64,000 nt of DNA, taken from Taishania sp036758285. Lineage in GTDB: Bacteria; Bacteroidota; Bacteroidia; Flavobacteriales_D; Crocinitomicaceae. Under the pieces are notes generated by a model, which made no database searches, was not told the origin of the DNA, and was given only the letters and a program-made list of their open reading frames with translations. The DNA lies in assembly GCA_036758285.1 (NCBI GenBank), contig DAIOWV010000002.1, positions 1 to 64,000 on the forward strand, written 5' to 3'. How positions within the stretch are numbered: position 1 is the stretch's first letter; each line of letters begins with the position of its first letter. Positions 17,474 to 26,096 of the stretch are shown here, piece after piece. The translations under genes and the position numbers were made by a program.

Positions 17474-18217
17474 TTAAAATAATGAAATGGTTAATCCTAG
17501 TTGTAGTAAATGCAATTCGGTGCTATTGTCATTTTTGAAAAATGGGTTTATATTGTACGATCCAAAGAATGCTAAATTTCGAATCCCTATTCGTGCATGA
17601 ATTGAATAAATCAGACGATTAACATCTTCATACTTGCTTTTTTTTACAATTTCCTCACCTAAATGATCAAAACGAGCTTTTTCATTAAGTGCTAATTGAT
17701 ATCCAATTTTACCACCTACATGAAATTTATAATGCTTCCATCCTTTTGTTCTGAATCGGAATTCAATCGGAACAGAAATTTGATGACCTATTAATTTTCT
17801 TTTTCCAAAATAACCGATATCCGATTCATTTCCAAATTCAATAGAATGATTATTTTGATTAAAAATAGTAGGTAAATCGTGACGTAATTTGTAAAAACCA
17901 TAATTTGGACCAATGGCAAATGAAATGCTATTTTTCTTTACTAATGGGATTTCAAATAACCAGCTAACATTCATTCCCAAAGATGGTCCTTGCATTTGAA
18001 AAGTTTTTCTTTCACCTACCCAATCGTTATAAGTGACGTCAAACATTAAGCGATCATACTTTCTGACTTTATCAATTTTAGCAGGTCTTAATCCAGTATT
18101 AAACCACATGAAACCAGGTCTAAATCTAGATTTAAGATCACCCTCAGAGTCGTATTGTCCCAAACTTACGAGAGAGATCAAGCTAAAAAGAAATAGTATT
18201 TTAAGATGCAACTTCAT
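17474..18217 (-). CDS. Outer-membrane beta-barrel protein, unassigned
   Basis: A 247-residue protein from the ATG at 18217, preferred because it gives a signal peptide (MKLHLKILFLFSLISLVSLGQ); a frame from 18322 would run inside galE. Strand-like segments (SISFAIGPNYGFYKLRHDL, ISVPIEFRFRTKGW, YKFHVGGKIGYQLAL) and the terminal aromatic of LQLGLTISLF are typical of outer-membrane barrels. It follows galE in the same direction after 40 bases and precedes tatD. No family recognised beyond barrel. Confidence 0.68.
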   Translation of the reverse strand: MKLHLKILFLFSLISLVSLGQYDSEGDLKSRFRPGFMWFNTGLRPAKIDKVRKYDRLMFDVTYNDWVGERKTFQMQGPSLGMNVSWLFEIPLVKKNSISFAIGPNYGFYKLRHDLPTIFNQNNHSIEFGNESDIGYFGKRKLIGHQISVPIEFRFRTKGWKHYKFHVGGKIGYQLALNEKARFDHLGEEIVKKSKYEDVNRLIYSIHARIGIRNLAFFGSYNINPFFKNDNSTELHLLQLGLTISLF

Positions 18218-18257
18218 TAATTCTTTAATGACAAACGACAAAGATAAGCTTATTTTT

Positions 18258-19286
18258 TTACTGAATTTGATTATTTCTAATGTTTTGCTCCCACTTCCAA
18301 GCGTCAGCAATTGCGTCTTCAACCGTAAATTGAGGAGTCCATTTTAAGAGAATATTTGCTTTTTTTGAATTGGCAAAAATTTCAACAACATCCCCAGGTC
18401 TTTTATCGCCAAACTTCCACTTTAATTGCAAACCACTGATTTTTTCAAAGGCAGTAATCATTTCTAATACAGATGTACCTTTTCCTGTACCAATATTGAT
18501 AAACTCAACTTGATTGTTTGGGTTGTTTGATAAAAAATGAACACCTTTTACGTGAGCATCAGCTAAGTCTGTTACATGAATATAATCTCTAATACATGTT
18601 CCGTCTGAGGTAGGGTAATCATTTCCAAAAACGGTAAGTTCAGGATAAATACCCATAGCTGTTTGAGTAATAAACGGAAGTAAATTGTTGGGTTTTCCCA
18701 AAGGTAATTCACCAATTAATCCAGAAGAATGAGCTCCAATCGGATTAAAATAACGTAACGAAAGAATCTTAAGTTGATTTCCACTTGCTTTAACATCAAT
18801 CAAAATTTGCTCACCCATTATTTTGGTCTGTCCATATGGTGAATTTGCTATTCCAATTGAATTTTCTTCAGATACCTCTTTTGTGTCTTTAGGTTCGCCA
18901 TAAACGGTACAAGAAGAGGAAAAAATAAAATTTTTGACATTATTTTCAGTTGACCAGTTGAGGATGTTTATTAATCCATTGAGGTTATTGTGATAATATT
19001 TTAAGGGTTGTACAACAGACTCTCCTACAGCTTTATATGCTGCGAAATGAATTACACTATCAACATTAATGCCTCTTAATTGTTCATCTAAAGCATTTTT
19101 ATCGCAAATATCAATTGAAAAATATTGAATATCCTTTCCTGTGATTTTACTTAGATTCAAAATAACTGAAGTGTCAGAATTTCTAAAATCATCAACAACA
19201 ATTGGGTTGTAGTCGTTTTTTATTAGTTCAACTATCGTGTGAGAACCAATATATCCAGCTCCTCCAGTTACAATTATGTTTTTCAT
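18258..19286 (-). CDS. galE: UDP-glucose 4-epimerase
   Basis: Interconverts UDP-glucose and UDP-galactose. The 342 residues show GGAGYIGSHTIVEL at the start, FAAYKAVGESV, SSSCTVYGEP, the SPYGQTKIMGE Tyr-x3-Lys pair, RYFNPIGAH and DYIHVTDLADAHV, all GalE hallmarks. Length matches the family (about 338). Supplies galactose for surface sugars or salvage. Upstream of a barrel gene and tatD on the same strand. Confidence 0.94.
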   Translation of the reverse strand: MKNIIVTGGAGYIGSHTIVELIKNDYNPIVVDDFRNSDTSVILNLSKITGKDIQYFSIDICDKNALDEQLRGINVDSVIHFAAYKAVGESVVQPLKYYHNNLNGLINILNWSTENNVKNFIFSSSCTVYGEPKDTKEVSEENSIGIANSPYGQTKIMGEQILIDVKASGNQLKILSLRYFNPIGAHSSGLIGELPLGKPNNLLPFITQTAMGIYPELTVFGNDYPTSDGTCIRDYIHVTDLADAHVKGVHFLSNNPNNQVEFINIGTGKGTSVLEMITAFEKISGLQLKWKFGDKRPGDVVEIFANSKKANILLKWTPQFTVEDAIADAWKWEQNIRNNQIQ

Positions 19287-19437
19287 TAAAATTGATAATT
19301 TAATGTACGAATATACAAAAAAGCAAGCGAGAAGTTTGATTCAGGTTAATCTATATTTGAATAAATCGAAATTAATTGAGCAAGATTAGTTGAATAGTTT
19401 TTCTTTTTTTATAAATTTAATTCTCTAAACTTAATCT

Positions 19438-20163
19438 ATGCTTTTAAATTCAATTAAACTCGATAAAATTCTTTTTTTAGACATTGAAACTGCCCCTCAA
19501 GTATATCAACCTAAAGATTTAACTGATTCAGCCCGTAAACTTTTCGGAATGAAAGTAAACGTAGCTCCCGATGATATTGATGATTTTGAAGCAGCTTACG
19601 CAAGAAGAGCTAGCATTTTTGCAGAGTTTGGTAAAATAATTTGCATTTCTGTAGGTTTTATAAATGAGCATAACGGCGATAAGCAAATAAGAATGAAGTC
19701 ATTTTATCATGATGATGAAGAAACTTTGTTGTTACAGTTTAAACGTTTGTTGGATGATCATTATAACACTCCATATCATTTATTGTGTGGTCATAATGCA
19801 AAAGAATTTGATTTCCCTTATATCTGTAGAAGAATGTTGATACATGGGATACAACTACCCCAAATTTTAAATTTAGCAGGTAAAAAACCATGGGAAATAG
19901 CTCATCTAGATACAATGGAGTTATGGAAGTTCGGAGATTACAAAGCTTATACATCATTGGCTTTGTTATGTCATGTATTTCAAATTCCAACACCAAAAGA
20001 TGATATTTCTGGAGCTGATGTTGCTCGTGTTTATTACGAAGAAAATAATCTTGAAAGAATAAAGATTTATTGTGAAAAAGATGTAGTAGCTTTGATTCAA
20101 TTGTTTTTAAAAATGCAAGGAGAATCGATGATAGATGAAGGAGAAGTTTTCTTTTCAAAATAA
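19438..20163 (+). CDS. DEDDy-type 3'-5' exonuclease (PolB-exonuclease-like)
   Basis: A 241-residue stand-alone proofreading-type exonuclease. Exo I is LFLDIETAP (Asp15/Glu17), Exo II is CGHNAKEFDFPYICRR, and Exo III is the YCEKDVVAL motif (Tyr...Asp). These make the four acidic metal ligands of the DEDDy group; no polymerase domain is present. Family members are annotated as predicted PolB-like 3'-5' exonucleases. The ATG at 19438 is the first in frame. It appears to be monocistronic. Confidence 0.85.
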   Translation: MLLNSIKLDKILFLDIETAPQVYQPKDLTDSARKLFGMKVNVAPDDIDDFEAAYARRASIFAEFGKIICISVGFINEHNGDKQIRMKSFYHDDEETLLLQFKRLLDDHYNTPYHLLCGHNAKEFDFPYICRRMLIHGIQLPQILNLAGKKPWEIAHLDTMELWKFGDYKAYTSLALLCHVFQIPTPKDDISGADVARVYYEENNLERIKIYCEKDVVALIQLFLKMQGESMIDEGEVFFSK

Positions 20164-20282
20164 ATTGACATTCTTTTGCTAATCTACCCAACCATATGTT
20201 TTTTATTTTCGTTATTAAAATAGATTTTTTTGAGATTTAGAGAATATGATGTAATTTACATGCAAATTAACTCATTGGGAAT

Positions 20283-20873
20283 TTGAGAAAACTTAGTGAT
20301 ATCACACCTGAACTACTGAAAAAATGTGGACAGGATGATCGAAAAGCCATAAAGGTTTTGTACGAATTATGTTTTCATGTCCTAATGCCAGTATGTTTAA
20401 GATATCATAAAAATGAAGAAGATGCTCGTTCTTCATATCATTTAGCTTTCATGAAAATCATAAAGAATTTAAAAGATATTCCTGCTGATTTGGTCTTTAT
20501 ACCATGGGCAAAGAGAATAACTGTAAATACTTTAATTGATGAATACCGAAAACAACGAAGCTATTCTGAAAAGGTGGTAAACAAAGAAACGGATCGTGAG
20601 TTAGAATTGAGTGGAAGTTATAATGACAATGAAGGTGAACAAGATATTGGCTATGAAATGATTTTGAAATTGGTTTCTGAATTGCCTGATATCACTTCAA
20701 AGGTATTTAACCTATATGTTGTTGAAGGTTATTCACACAAAGAAATTGGTGAAATGTTAGAAATGTCAGAAGGAACTTCAAAATGGCATTTGTCTACAGG
20801 AAGAAAAATATTAAGAGAAAAACTCGAAATGTTGGAACGAGTTAAAGATAAAGAATTAAAAATGGCATTGTAA
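20283..20873 (+). CDS. ECF-type RNA polymerase sigma factor
   Basis: A 196-residue sigma-70 family regulator. Region 2 is about 20-95 (LRYHKNEEDARSSYHLAFMK, then WAKRITVNTLIDEYRKQR, the -10-binding helix) and region 4 about 120-190 (YVVEGYSHKEIGEML, EGTSKWHLSTGRKILREKL). The start is TTG at 20283; an in-frame stop at 20268 excludes a longer protein. It is separated by one base from a membrane-anchored barrel protein that is its likely anti-sigma partner, and heads a four-gene operon. Confidence 0.9.
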   Translation: MRKLSDITPELLKKCGQDDRKAIKVLYELCFHVLMPVCLRYHKNEEDARSSYHLAFMKIIKNLKDIPADLVFIPWAKRITVNTLIDEYRKQRSYSEKVVNKETDRELELSGSYNDNEGEQDIGYEMILKLVSELPDITSKVFNLYVVEGYSHKEIGEMLEMSEGTSKWHLSTGRKILREKLEMLERVKDKELKMAL

Positions 20874-20874
20874 A

Positions 20875-22119
20875 ATGGGATGGACTGAAGATGACATAGA
20901 ATCACTTTATAAGTCAGCCGCAAACCAAAAAGGTGTTGAATTTAAAGATGCTTATTGGGATGAAATGGAAGCTTTGTTGAATGAAAATAAATCAACAAAA
21001 AAGCGTTTTGTATGGTGGTGGACAACAGGTGCATTGATGATTTTAATAGTTGGATGGATTGCGTTTTATTCTTTCAATAAGGATAATTCTATTAATTCAA
21101 TTGAGATAGCTGAATTAATTCAAACGAACTCAAATAATGAAGAAAATAAATCGGAAGTGTTATTTACTAATGATAATTCAGAGTCATTTAATGATGGTCA
21201 TTCTTTTGATAAAATTGAAAATGTAACTCACAATTTGACAAGAACTGTCAATAAAGTGAACGATGATTTTTCAGCTTCATACATTGCAAAGACTTCTCCA
21301 ACGATTCAAAAAACAATTGATTTTTATAGTGAATTAAAAAATAATGGATTAATTGAAGAGAACATAATAGTTGGTGAAATTCCTATTATCACAGACGGAG
21401 TTTTAGCTGATACAAATAAATTGATGTTTACAGAAAGCGATAATGAAAAACAACAGGATCAAGATAGTGATAAAGGAATGTTAAAAGATGAACCAATTAA
21501 TATTAATAAATGGTCAATGTATGTAGGTTTAGATGCTGGTGCTTCTACTCCATATACTCGATCTTCGGATGAATTAAATGTGAATTGGGGAGTAAAAACA
21601 GGATTTGATTACAAAATTTATAAGAATATAATCGTTGGGGGTGGTGTTGGTTTTAGACAACAACTTGTAAATGATTTAGTTGTGAGTAAATCCAGGGCCT
21701 ATTATTCATTTGGAGTAATTAATTATTCTCAGACAATTTCTTATGATCGTTTACAGTTTTTTGATATGAATTTACATGCACATTATCAATGGAATAAAAT
21801 GAAATTCGGAGTGGAATTTACTCCTTCATATTTGATTAGTGCTAGAGCAAAAATGAGTCAATTTGAAAGTCAAGATGGAAAACTTTCAAATACGCAAGAG
21901 ACAATGGTTGAAAATCAAAGAGAATATGTACAAACAAATAATTTGAATTCAATTGGATTGGATTTAGGAGTTTCATTTCAATATGAATTTAAATATAAAA
22001 TGAGTTTAGAAGTTGGTGCAAATACGAGGTTGAATAAAATGTTGATGAGTACTGAGTTTGTTGGAGTAGAAAATAGATTTCCAATCAAATTAGAAATTGG
22101 ATTAATAAAACGATTTTAA
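20875..22119 (+). CDS. Putative dual-membrane-spanning anti-sigma factor: cytoplasmic segment, inner-membrane helix, linker and outer-membrane barrel
   Basis: A 414-residue protein without a cleavable signal. Residues 1-45 are charged and cytoplasmic-like (DDIESLYKSAANQK, WDEMEALLNEN); 46-67 is one transmembrane helix (VWWWTTGALMILIVGWIAF); 68-211 is an Asn/Glu/Asp-rich linker. From 212 to 414 there are beta strands of an outer-membrane barrel (WSMYVGLDAGAS, IIVGGGVGFRQQL, LGVSFQYEFKYKMSLEVGA) ending in aromatic KRF. One chain therefore appears to cross both membranes. This is the arrangement of the Dma (dual membrane-spanning anti-sigma) proteins described in Bacteroides thetaiotaomicron. 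Directly after the sigma gene; assignment as its regulator is inference. Confidence 0.75.
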   Translation: MGWTEDDIESLYKSAANQKGVEFKDAYWDEMEALLNENKSTKKRFVWWWTTGALMILIVGWIAFYSFNKDNSINSIEIAELIQTNSNNEENKSEVLFTNDNSESFNDGHSFDKIENVTHNLTRTVNKVNDDFSASYIAKTSPTIQKTIDFYSELKNNGLIEENIIVGEIPIITDGVLADTNKLMFTESDNEKQQDQDSDKGMLKDEPININKWSMYVGLDAGASTPYTRSSDELNVNWGVKTGFDYKIYKNIIVGGGVGFRQQLVNDLVVSKSRAYYSFGVINYSQTISYDRLQFFDMNLHAHYQWNKMKFGVEFTPSYLISARAKMSQFESQDGKLSNTQETMVENQREYVQTNNLNSIGLDLGVSFQYEFKYKMSLEVGANTRLNKMLMSTEFVGVENRFPIKLEIGLIKRF

Positions 22120-22120
22120 G

Positions 22121-23179
22121 ATGAATAAATTATACTTAATAGTGTTTTTAATGGTTGCTTTTGCGTGTAAAAAAGAAACCTTCCCTTTACCTGAAAATGG
22201 AGCAAGTAGTTCTCCTGTATTTACTGTAAATGGTACAGTTGGAGAGGTTAAGGTTGATTTACAAGCAGGTGTAAATGATGCGTTATTGTCTACGAAAATT
22301 GAACAAAAAAATAACGTTAATTATTATGCTGGAATTCTAAAGAATACAGATGAATCAATTACAATTTCTGTTTTAGATGGAGATTTAGGCTTGAAATCTA
22401 ATTTGTTGGAAAAGTTAAAGTCAAGTTTGAAGTTTAAAGCAGATTCAACAGTTTGGTTTTCAATCAATCAATCTTTTTTATCGAATGCTGGGAAAATTCA
22501 ATCACTTTCATTTAAAGTTGATGGAGTTGAATATGGAAGTGAACTTGTTTTGAAAACATCAGGGTATCATGAAATTTGTGTAGATATCATTTATGTAGAC
22601 GGTATTGCAAAATCAATTTGTAATAATGTACTAATTGGATTTAAAGATCATTCGTTTTACTCTGTGAAACAAAGTGTATTGTCATCAAATGATGTTGAAT
22701 TGAATATAGATTCACCATCTTCTGATGTTGAAAGTGTAAAATGGTTTTTATCTGGACAATTGCATTCTAACACTCTTGTAACAACTATTTCAGGTGGCAT
22801 GGGTGTTGTCGATGTTACTTCAGAAGTTACTTTTAAAAATGGCATTGTTAAGCGTCACACTGTATTAGTTGATACGGATGGAAATAATAACTATTTTGTA
22901 GATTTAGCAGATTTTATTAATCAAACTGAAGACTACAACTACAATGATTATAGAGTTGAAATTGAATATTCTAAAAATGGTAAAACATACAAATCTTTAG
23001 AAACTGTCGGTAATTCAGGACAGTTTGTGATGGAGAAAGTAACTTTTTATGAGAAAAAATCAAACGGGAATAGTATCTATAAAATTGAAGGAATAATAAA
23101 TGGAACATTAATTGATTTAGTATCAGGAGATTTATTATCTTCGCATTTAAAGGTAGTCTTTGCGGTTGAGCTACCCTGA
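22121..23179 (+). CDS. Lipoprotein of the sigma operon, unassigned
   Basis: A 352-residue protein with a lipoprotein signal peptide (MNKLYLIVFLMVAFACKKE; lipobox VAFAC, Cys16). The mature chain is beta-rich, with repeated short strand patterns (FTVNGTVGEVKVDL, LSFKVDGVEY, VDVTSEVTFKNG) suggesting two or three Ig/PKD-like sandwiches; no named domain is recognised. It begins one base after the stop of the barrel gene, so it is translated from the same message. Its likely place is the periplasmic or outer face of the envelope, where it could be a signal partner or target of the sigma system. Confidence 0.8.
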   Translation: MNKLYLIVFLMVAFACKKETFPLPENGASSSPVFTVNGTVGEVKVDLQAGVNDALLSTKIEQKNNVNYYAGILKNTDESITISVLDGDLGLKSNLLEKLKSSLKFKADSTVWFSINQSFLSNAGKIQSLSFKVDGVEYGSELVLKTSGYHEICVDIIYVDGIAKSICNNVLIGFKDHSFYSVKQSVLSSNDVELNIDSPSSDVESVKWFLSGQLHSNTLVTTISGGMGVVDVTSEVTFKNGIVKRHTVLVDTDGNNNYFVDLADFINQTEDYNYNDYRVEIEYSKNGKTYKSLETVGNSGQFVMEKVTFYEKKSNGNSIYKIEGIINGTLIDLVSGDLLSSHLKVVFAVELP

Positions 23180-23199
23180 TTACTCTAAATGTGAAGATT

Positions 23200-24279
23200 A
23201 TGAAAAGAACTCTATTTTTAAGCATGATAATTTTTGGATTGTCTGCAAGTGTGAATTCACAAATTACTTTAGTTCAAAATGATTTTCCATCAGCTGGAGT
23301 TGAATTAACGGCAAGTAGATTATCGAGCATGACAATTGATTATGCATCAACCGGAGCAAATTATCAATGGGATTTTTCAGATTTAACACTAATAAATCAA
23401 ACAGGGAAAGATTTTTTTGCGCCTATTAATTTACCTTTTCTAGTGAATTTTGCTTATGGACCACTTGCTTCAACTGCTTATAGAGCGACGTATTATTCTC
23501 CATATTCAGATTTGCCTTTAAATCAAATTAGTAATTATTTGCCTATTCAAATCGCAGATGTTAATCAATATACTCGAATTACAACTAGTCGTTTAAATTT
23601 ACTAGGTTATTCTGCATCAATAAACGGGCAAGCTATGCCAATTAAATCAGATACAATTGAAACTAAATATGAACTTCCATTAAATTTTGGAGATACCTAT
23701 TCAAGTAGAGGTTATACGAAACTTGATTTAAACCCACTTGCAGATGCTAGATGGATACAAATGCGTCAAAGATCTTCAGTTGTTGATGGTTGGGGAGAAA
23801 TCACAACTCCATATGGCACGTTTGAAGTGCTAAGAGTAAAACATGAAATAAATGAAATAGACACGGTTGAATATCAAGGTTTCACTATTGGGTTGAATGT
23901 TCCGAAAACGTTTGAATACGAATGGTTGGCTAAAGGAGAAGATATTCCAATTTTAAAAGTTTCGACTGTTCAAAATTCAGGAGTAGAAGTTGTTACAGTG
24001 GTTGAGTTTAAAGACTTTGATTTATTAAGTGCAAATAAAATTTCATCAGAAGATGAGATGTTGATTTTTCCAAATCCTGTAGATAAATTGGTGACTATTC
24101 AAAGTAAAGAGGGTGTTAAAGCTGGGAAAATATTTAATGTTGATGGAAATTTGATTAAAAAGTTTTCATTCAATGACGTAGCTTATCAAGTAGATTTGTC
24201 AAATTTACAAGCAGGAATGTATTTTATTTCTATTGAAAAAAATGGAATAAATACAACACAGTCATTCATTAAATTGTAA
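23200..24279 (+). CDS. T9SS-sorted secreted protein, last gene of the sigma operon
   Basis: A 359-residue protein from the ATG at 23200 (a GTG at 23191 is also possible); the ATG gives signal peptide MKRTLFLSMIIFGLSASVNSQ. The body (about 22-280) has no recognised domain but carries strand-rich motifs (YASTGANYQWDFSDL, LPLNFGDTYSS, WGEITTPYGTFEVLRV). Residues about 285-359 form a type A sorting domain (MLIFPNPVDKLVTIQ, GMYFISIEKNG, QSFIKL). It follows the lipoprotein by 20 bases, so the probable regulator, a lipoprotein and an exported cargo share one operon. Confidence 0.82.
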   Translation: MKRTLFLSMIIFGLSASVNSQITLVQNDFPSAGVELTASRLSSMTIDYASTGANYQWDFSDLTLINQTGKDFFAPINLPFLVNFAYGPLASTAYRATYYSPYSDLPLNQISNYLPIQIADVNQYTRITTSRLNLLGYSASINGQAMPIKSDTIETKYELPLNFGDTYSSRGYTKLDLNPLADARWIQMRQRSSVVDGWGEITTPYGTFEVLRVKHEINEIDTVEYQGFTIGLNVPKTFEYEWLAKGEDIPILKVSTVQNSGVEVVTVVEFKDFDLLSANKISSEDEMLIFPNPVDKLVTIQSKEGVKAGKIFNVDGNLIKKFSFNDVAYQVDLSNLQAGMYFISIEKNGINTTQSFIKL

Positions 24280-24370
24280 TTAATGAATCATAAATAGTGA
24301 GTTATACTCAAAGTAATTATCACTTTACTTCAAAAATAGACAAGTTAAATAAATAAGGATAGTCTTTAAA

Positions 24371-24398
24371 TTGAGACTAGAATAATTCATTATCTTTG
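24371..24398 (+). promoter_or_regulatory. Promoter of RNase P RNA
   Basis: TTG at 24371-24373, 17 bases, TATCTTTG at 24391-24398. The RNA 5' strand (AAAGGCAAAT, pairing with the 3' end) begins at 24402, only three bases after the box. This calibrates how close to a -7 box transcription starts in this genome. Confidence 0.65.
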
Positions 24399-24401
24399 TT
24401 T

Positions 24402-24798
24402 AAAGGCAAATTGGTTTATCGCTGTTCATTTTGTTATGAAGAGAGGAAAGTCCGGGCAACGAAGAGCGGCGTACTTCCTAACGGGAAGGTGTCTTTTGAT
24501 TTATTGAAGGGCAACAGAAAGTGCAGCAGAAAATAGGTAGCCTTAACTTGTTTAAGGTCATAGTGAAAAGGTGAGGTAAGAGCTCACCGTGCAGACAGTG
24601 ATGTTTTGTAGCTAGGTAAACCTTACGCGTTGAAAGACCATGTATACCAAGGGTTAGGTGTGTTTCACATCTAAAAAGGGTTGCTCGCTCAATCTTGGAG
24701 GGTAGGTTGCTTGAGCTTATTTGTGAAAATAAGTCTAGATAAATGATAAACATTTCGATTATTCGAAAAACAGAACCCGGCTTATAGATTTGCCTTTT
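24402..24798 (+). ncRNA. rnpB: RNase P RNA (class A)
   Basis: Catalytic RNA that matures tRNA 5' ends. The universally conserved blocks are present: GAGGAAAGTCCGGGC near the 5' end, GTGCAGCAGAAA and ACAGTGA-type P10/P11 stretches, GGTAAACC, and ACAGAACCCGGCTTATAG near the 3' end. The terminal P1 helix is AAAGGCAAAT (24402-24411) with ATTTGCCTTT (24788-24797), whose T-run doubles as the terminator. Boundaries are set by that pairing. Confidence 0.95.
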
Positions 24799-24846
24799 TT
24801 TATTAAATGTTAACAACTTTTTCTTTATGAGAAAAAACCAGATTAT

Positions 24847-24854
24847 TAACTTTG
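24847..24854 (+). promoter_or_regulatory. -7 box before the small membrane protein
   Basis: TAACTTTG, 19 bases before the ATG at 24874. No TTG at -33 spacing. Confidence 0.4.
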
Positions 24855-24873
24855 AACCATATTATTTAAGCTG

Positions 24874-25092
24874 ATGAATTCAAATTTTATTAATTACATA
24901 ATGTCCATTTTGGTTATATCTATTTGTATCATTTGGATATTTTTTATGCTGTTTTCTGATGATTTTATCGCAGGGATGTCAACAATGAAAAGAAATATTT
25001 TCATTGCTTTTTTATCAGGTTATGCATTGTTCAGAGCTTATCGTCTGTACTTGTTAGTTCAAAAAAATAAAAAATCAAATTCAAATGAATAA
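24874..25092 (+). CDS. Small two-helix membrane protein
   Basis: A 72-residue protein with two predicted membrane helices (about 8-28, IMSILVISICIIWIFFMLF, and about 42-62, IFIAFLSGYALFRAYRLYLL) and a polar Lys/Asn tail. The family is not recognised. It overlaps the start of the PstS-like lipoprotein gene by eight bases, so translation is coupled; the two probably act together at the inner membrane or envelope. Confidence 0.7.
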   Translation: MNSNFINYIMSILVISICIIWIFFMLFSDDFIAGMSTMKRNIFIAFLSGYALFRAYRLYLLVQKNKKSNSNE

Positions 25093-26002
25093 ATTATTTT
25101 ATTGGGTGTTTATTCCTACTTTTTTAGCATTGTTTTCTTGTGGTTCCTCGGATGCATCGAAAGAAAATAAAGCAGTGGAAGTGTATCTGGAAGAATCTTA
25201 CAAGCCTTTATTTGAAACAAGTATTTATACGTTAGAGGGACAAAACTATTTAGCGAAGATAAATGCTAATTATGTTAGTGAATCAAAGGCATTTGACGCT
25301 TTTTTAAATGGAAAAACATCAACAATATGCGTTACTCGAGATTTTACTGATGCGGAGAAAAAATCACTTTTAAAAAATAAAAATATAGAGGTTCGAAGTG
25401 TAAAAATGGCTATAGATGCCATTGCATTAATCACACATCCTGAAAATAGCGACACGTTGATGACTGTTGAGCGAATTAAAAATATTTTGAATGGTAAAGA
25501 TTCTATTTGGAGTGGTACAAATAGAAGAATTAATGTTGTTTTTGACAATCCAAATTCAGCAAACTTTATTTATTTGAGAAATTTATCCGAAATTACAACT
25601 TTACCAGCGAATGTTTTTGCTGTTAATTCTAATGAAGAGGTTATTAATTACGTGAAAGAAAATAGAAACGCACTTGGAATTATTGGTGTCAATTGGATAA
25701 GTGATGAAGATGATCCAAATACACTTCAATTTAGAGATGGAATAAATGTAGTGGAAGTTGCAAAAGAAGTTGGTGGTGAATATTTTAAACCGTTTCAATC
25801 TTATATTTATGACGAGTACTATTCTAAAAGTGGCTATCCTTTAGTTCGAGAGGCTTGGTTGTTGAATAAAGCTTCAAGAACGTCAGTTAATTCAATTTTC
25901 GTCAATTTTATGACAGGAGAAAAGGGACAGTTGATTATTCAGAAATCATCATTAATACCAGCAAATATGGTAGCAAGAATGATAAATTTTACAACGGAAT
26001 AA
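25085..26002 (+). CDS. PstS-like periplasmic substrate-binding lipoprotein
   Basis: A 305-residue protein with a lipoprotein signal (MNKLFYWVFIPTFLALFSCG). The chain follows the type II periplasmic-binding fold of phosphate-binding PstS-like proteins: KAVEVYLEESYKPLFE, ESKAFDAFLNGKTSTICVTRDFTDAE, AIDAIALITHPEN, MTVERIKNILNG, ALGIIGVNWISD and a C-terminal VNFMTGEKGQLIIQKS segment. No pst permease genes lie nearby, so phosphate is not proven as the ligand. It sits between the small membrane protein and a TPR protein, a layout seen next to TonB/ExbD loci in other Bacteroidota. Confidence 0.8.
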   Translation: MNKLFYWVFIPTFLALFSCGSSDASKENKAVEVYLEESYKPLFETSIYTLEGQNYLAKINANYVSESKAFDAFLNGKTSTICVTRDFTDAEKKSLLKNKNIEVRSVKMAIDAIALITHPENSDTLMTVERIKNILNGKDSIWSGTNRRINVVFDNPNSANFIYLRNLSEITTLPANVFAVNSNEEVINYVKENRNALGIIGVNWISDEDDPNTLQFRDGINVVEVAKEVGGEYFKPFQSYIYDEYYSKSGYPLVREAWLLNKASRTSVNSIFVNFMTGEKGQLIIQKSSLIPANMVARMINFTTE

Positions 26003-26096
26003 TAATTTAATTGTTTATTTTAGCAAGCTTATCTATAAACGTGGCAAGAATATTGGTACATTAATTTAAGAAATGAAACAAGAAAACAAAATAAAG

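Noticed and set aside
24478..24816. 112-residue open frame on the minus strand
   Set aside because: It lies entirely over RNase P RNA, whose conserved blocks explain the sequence.
25085..26002. A phosphate (pst) transport operon
   Set aside because: Only a PstS-like lipoprotein is present; no pstC, pstA, pstB or phoU follows.
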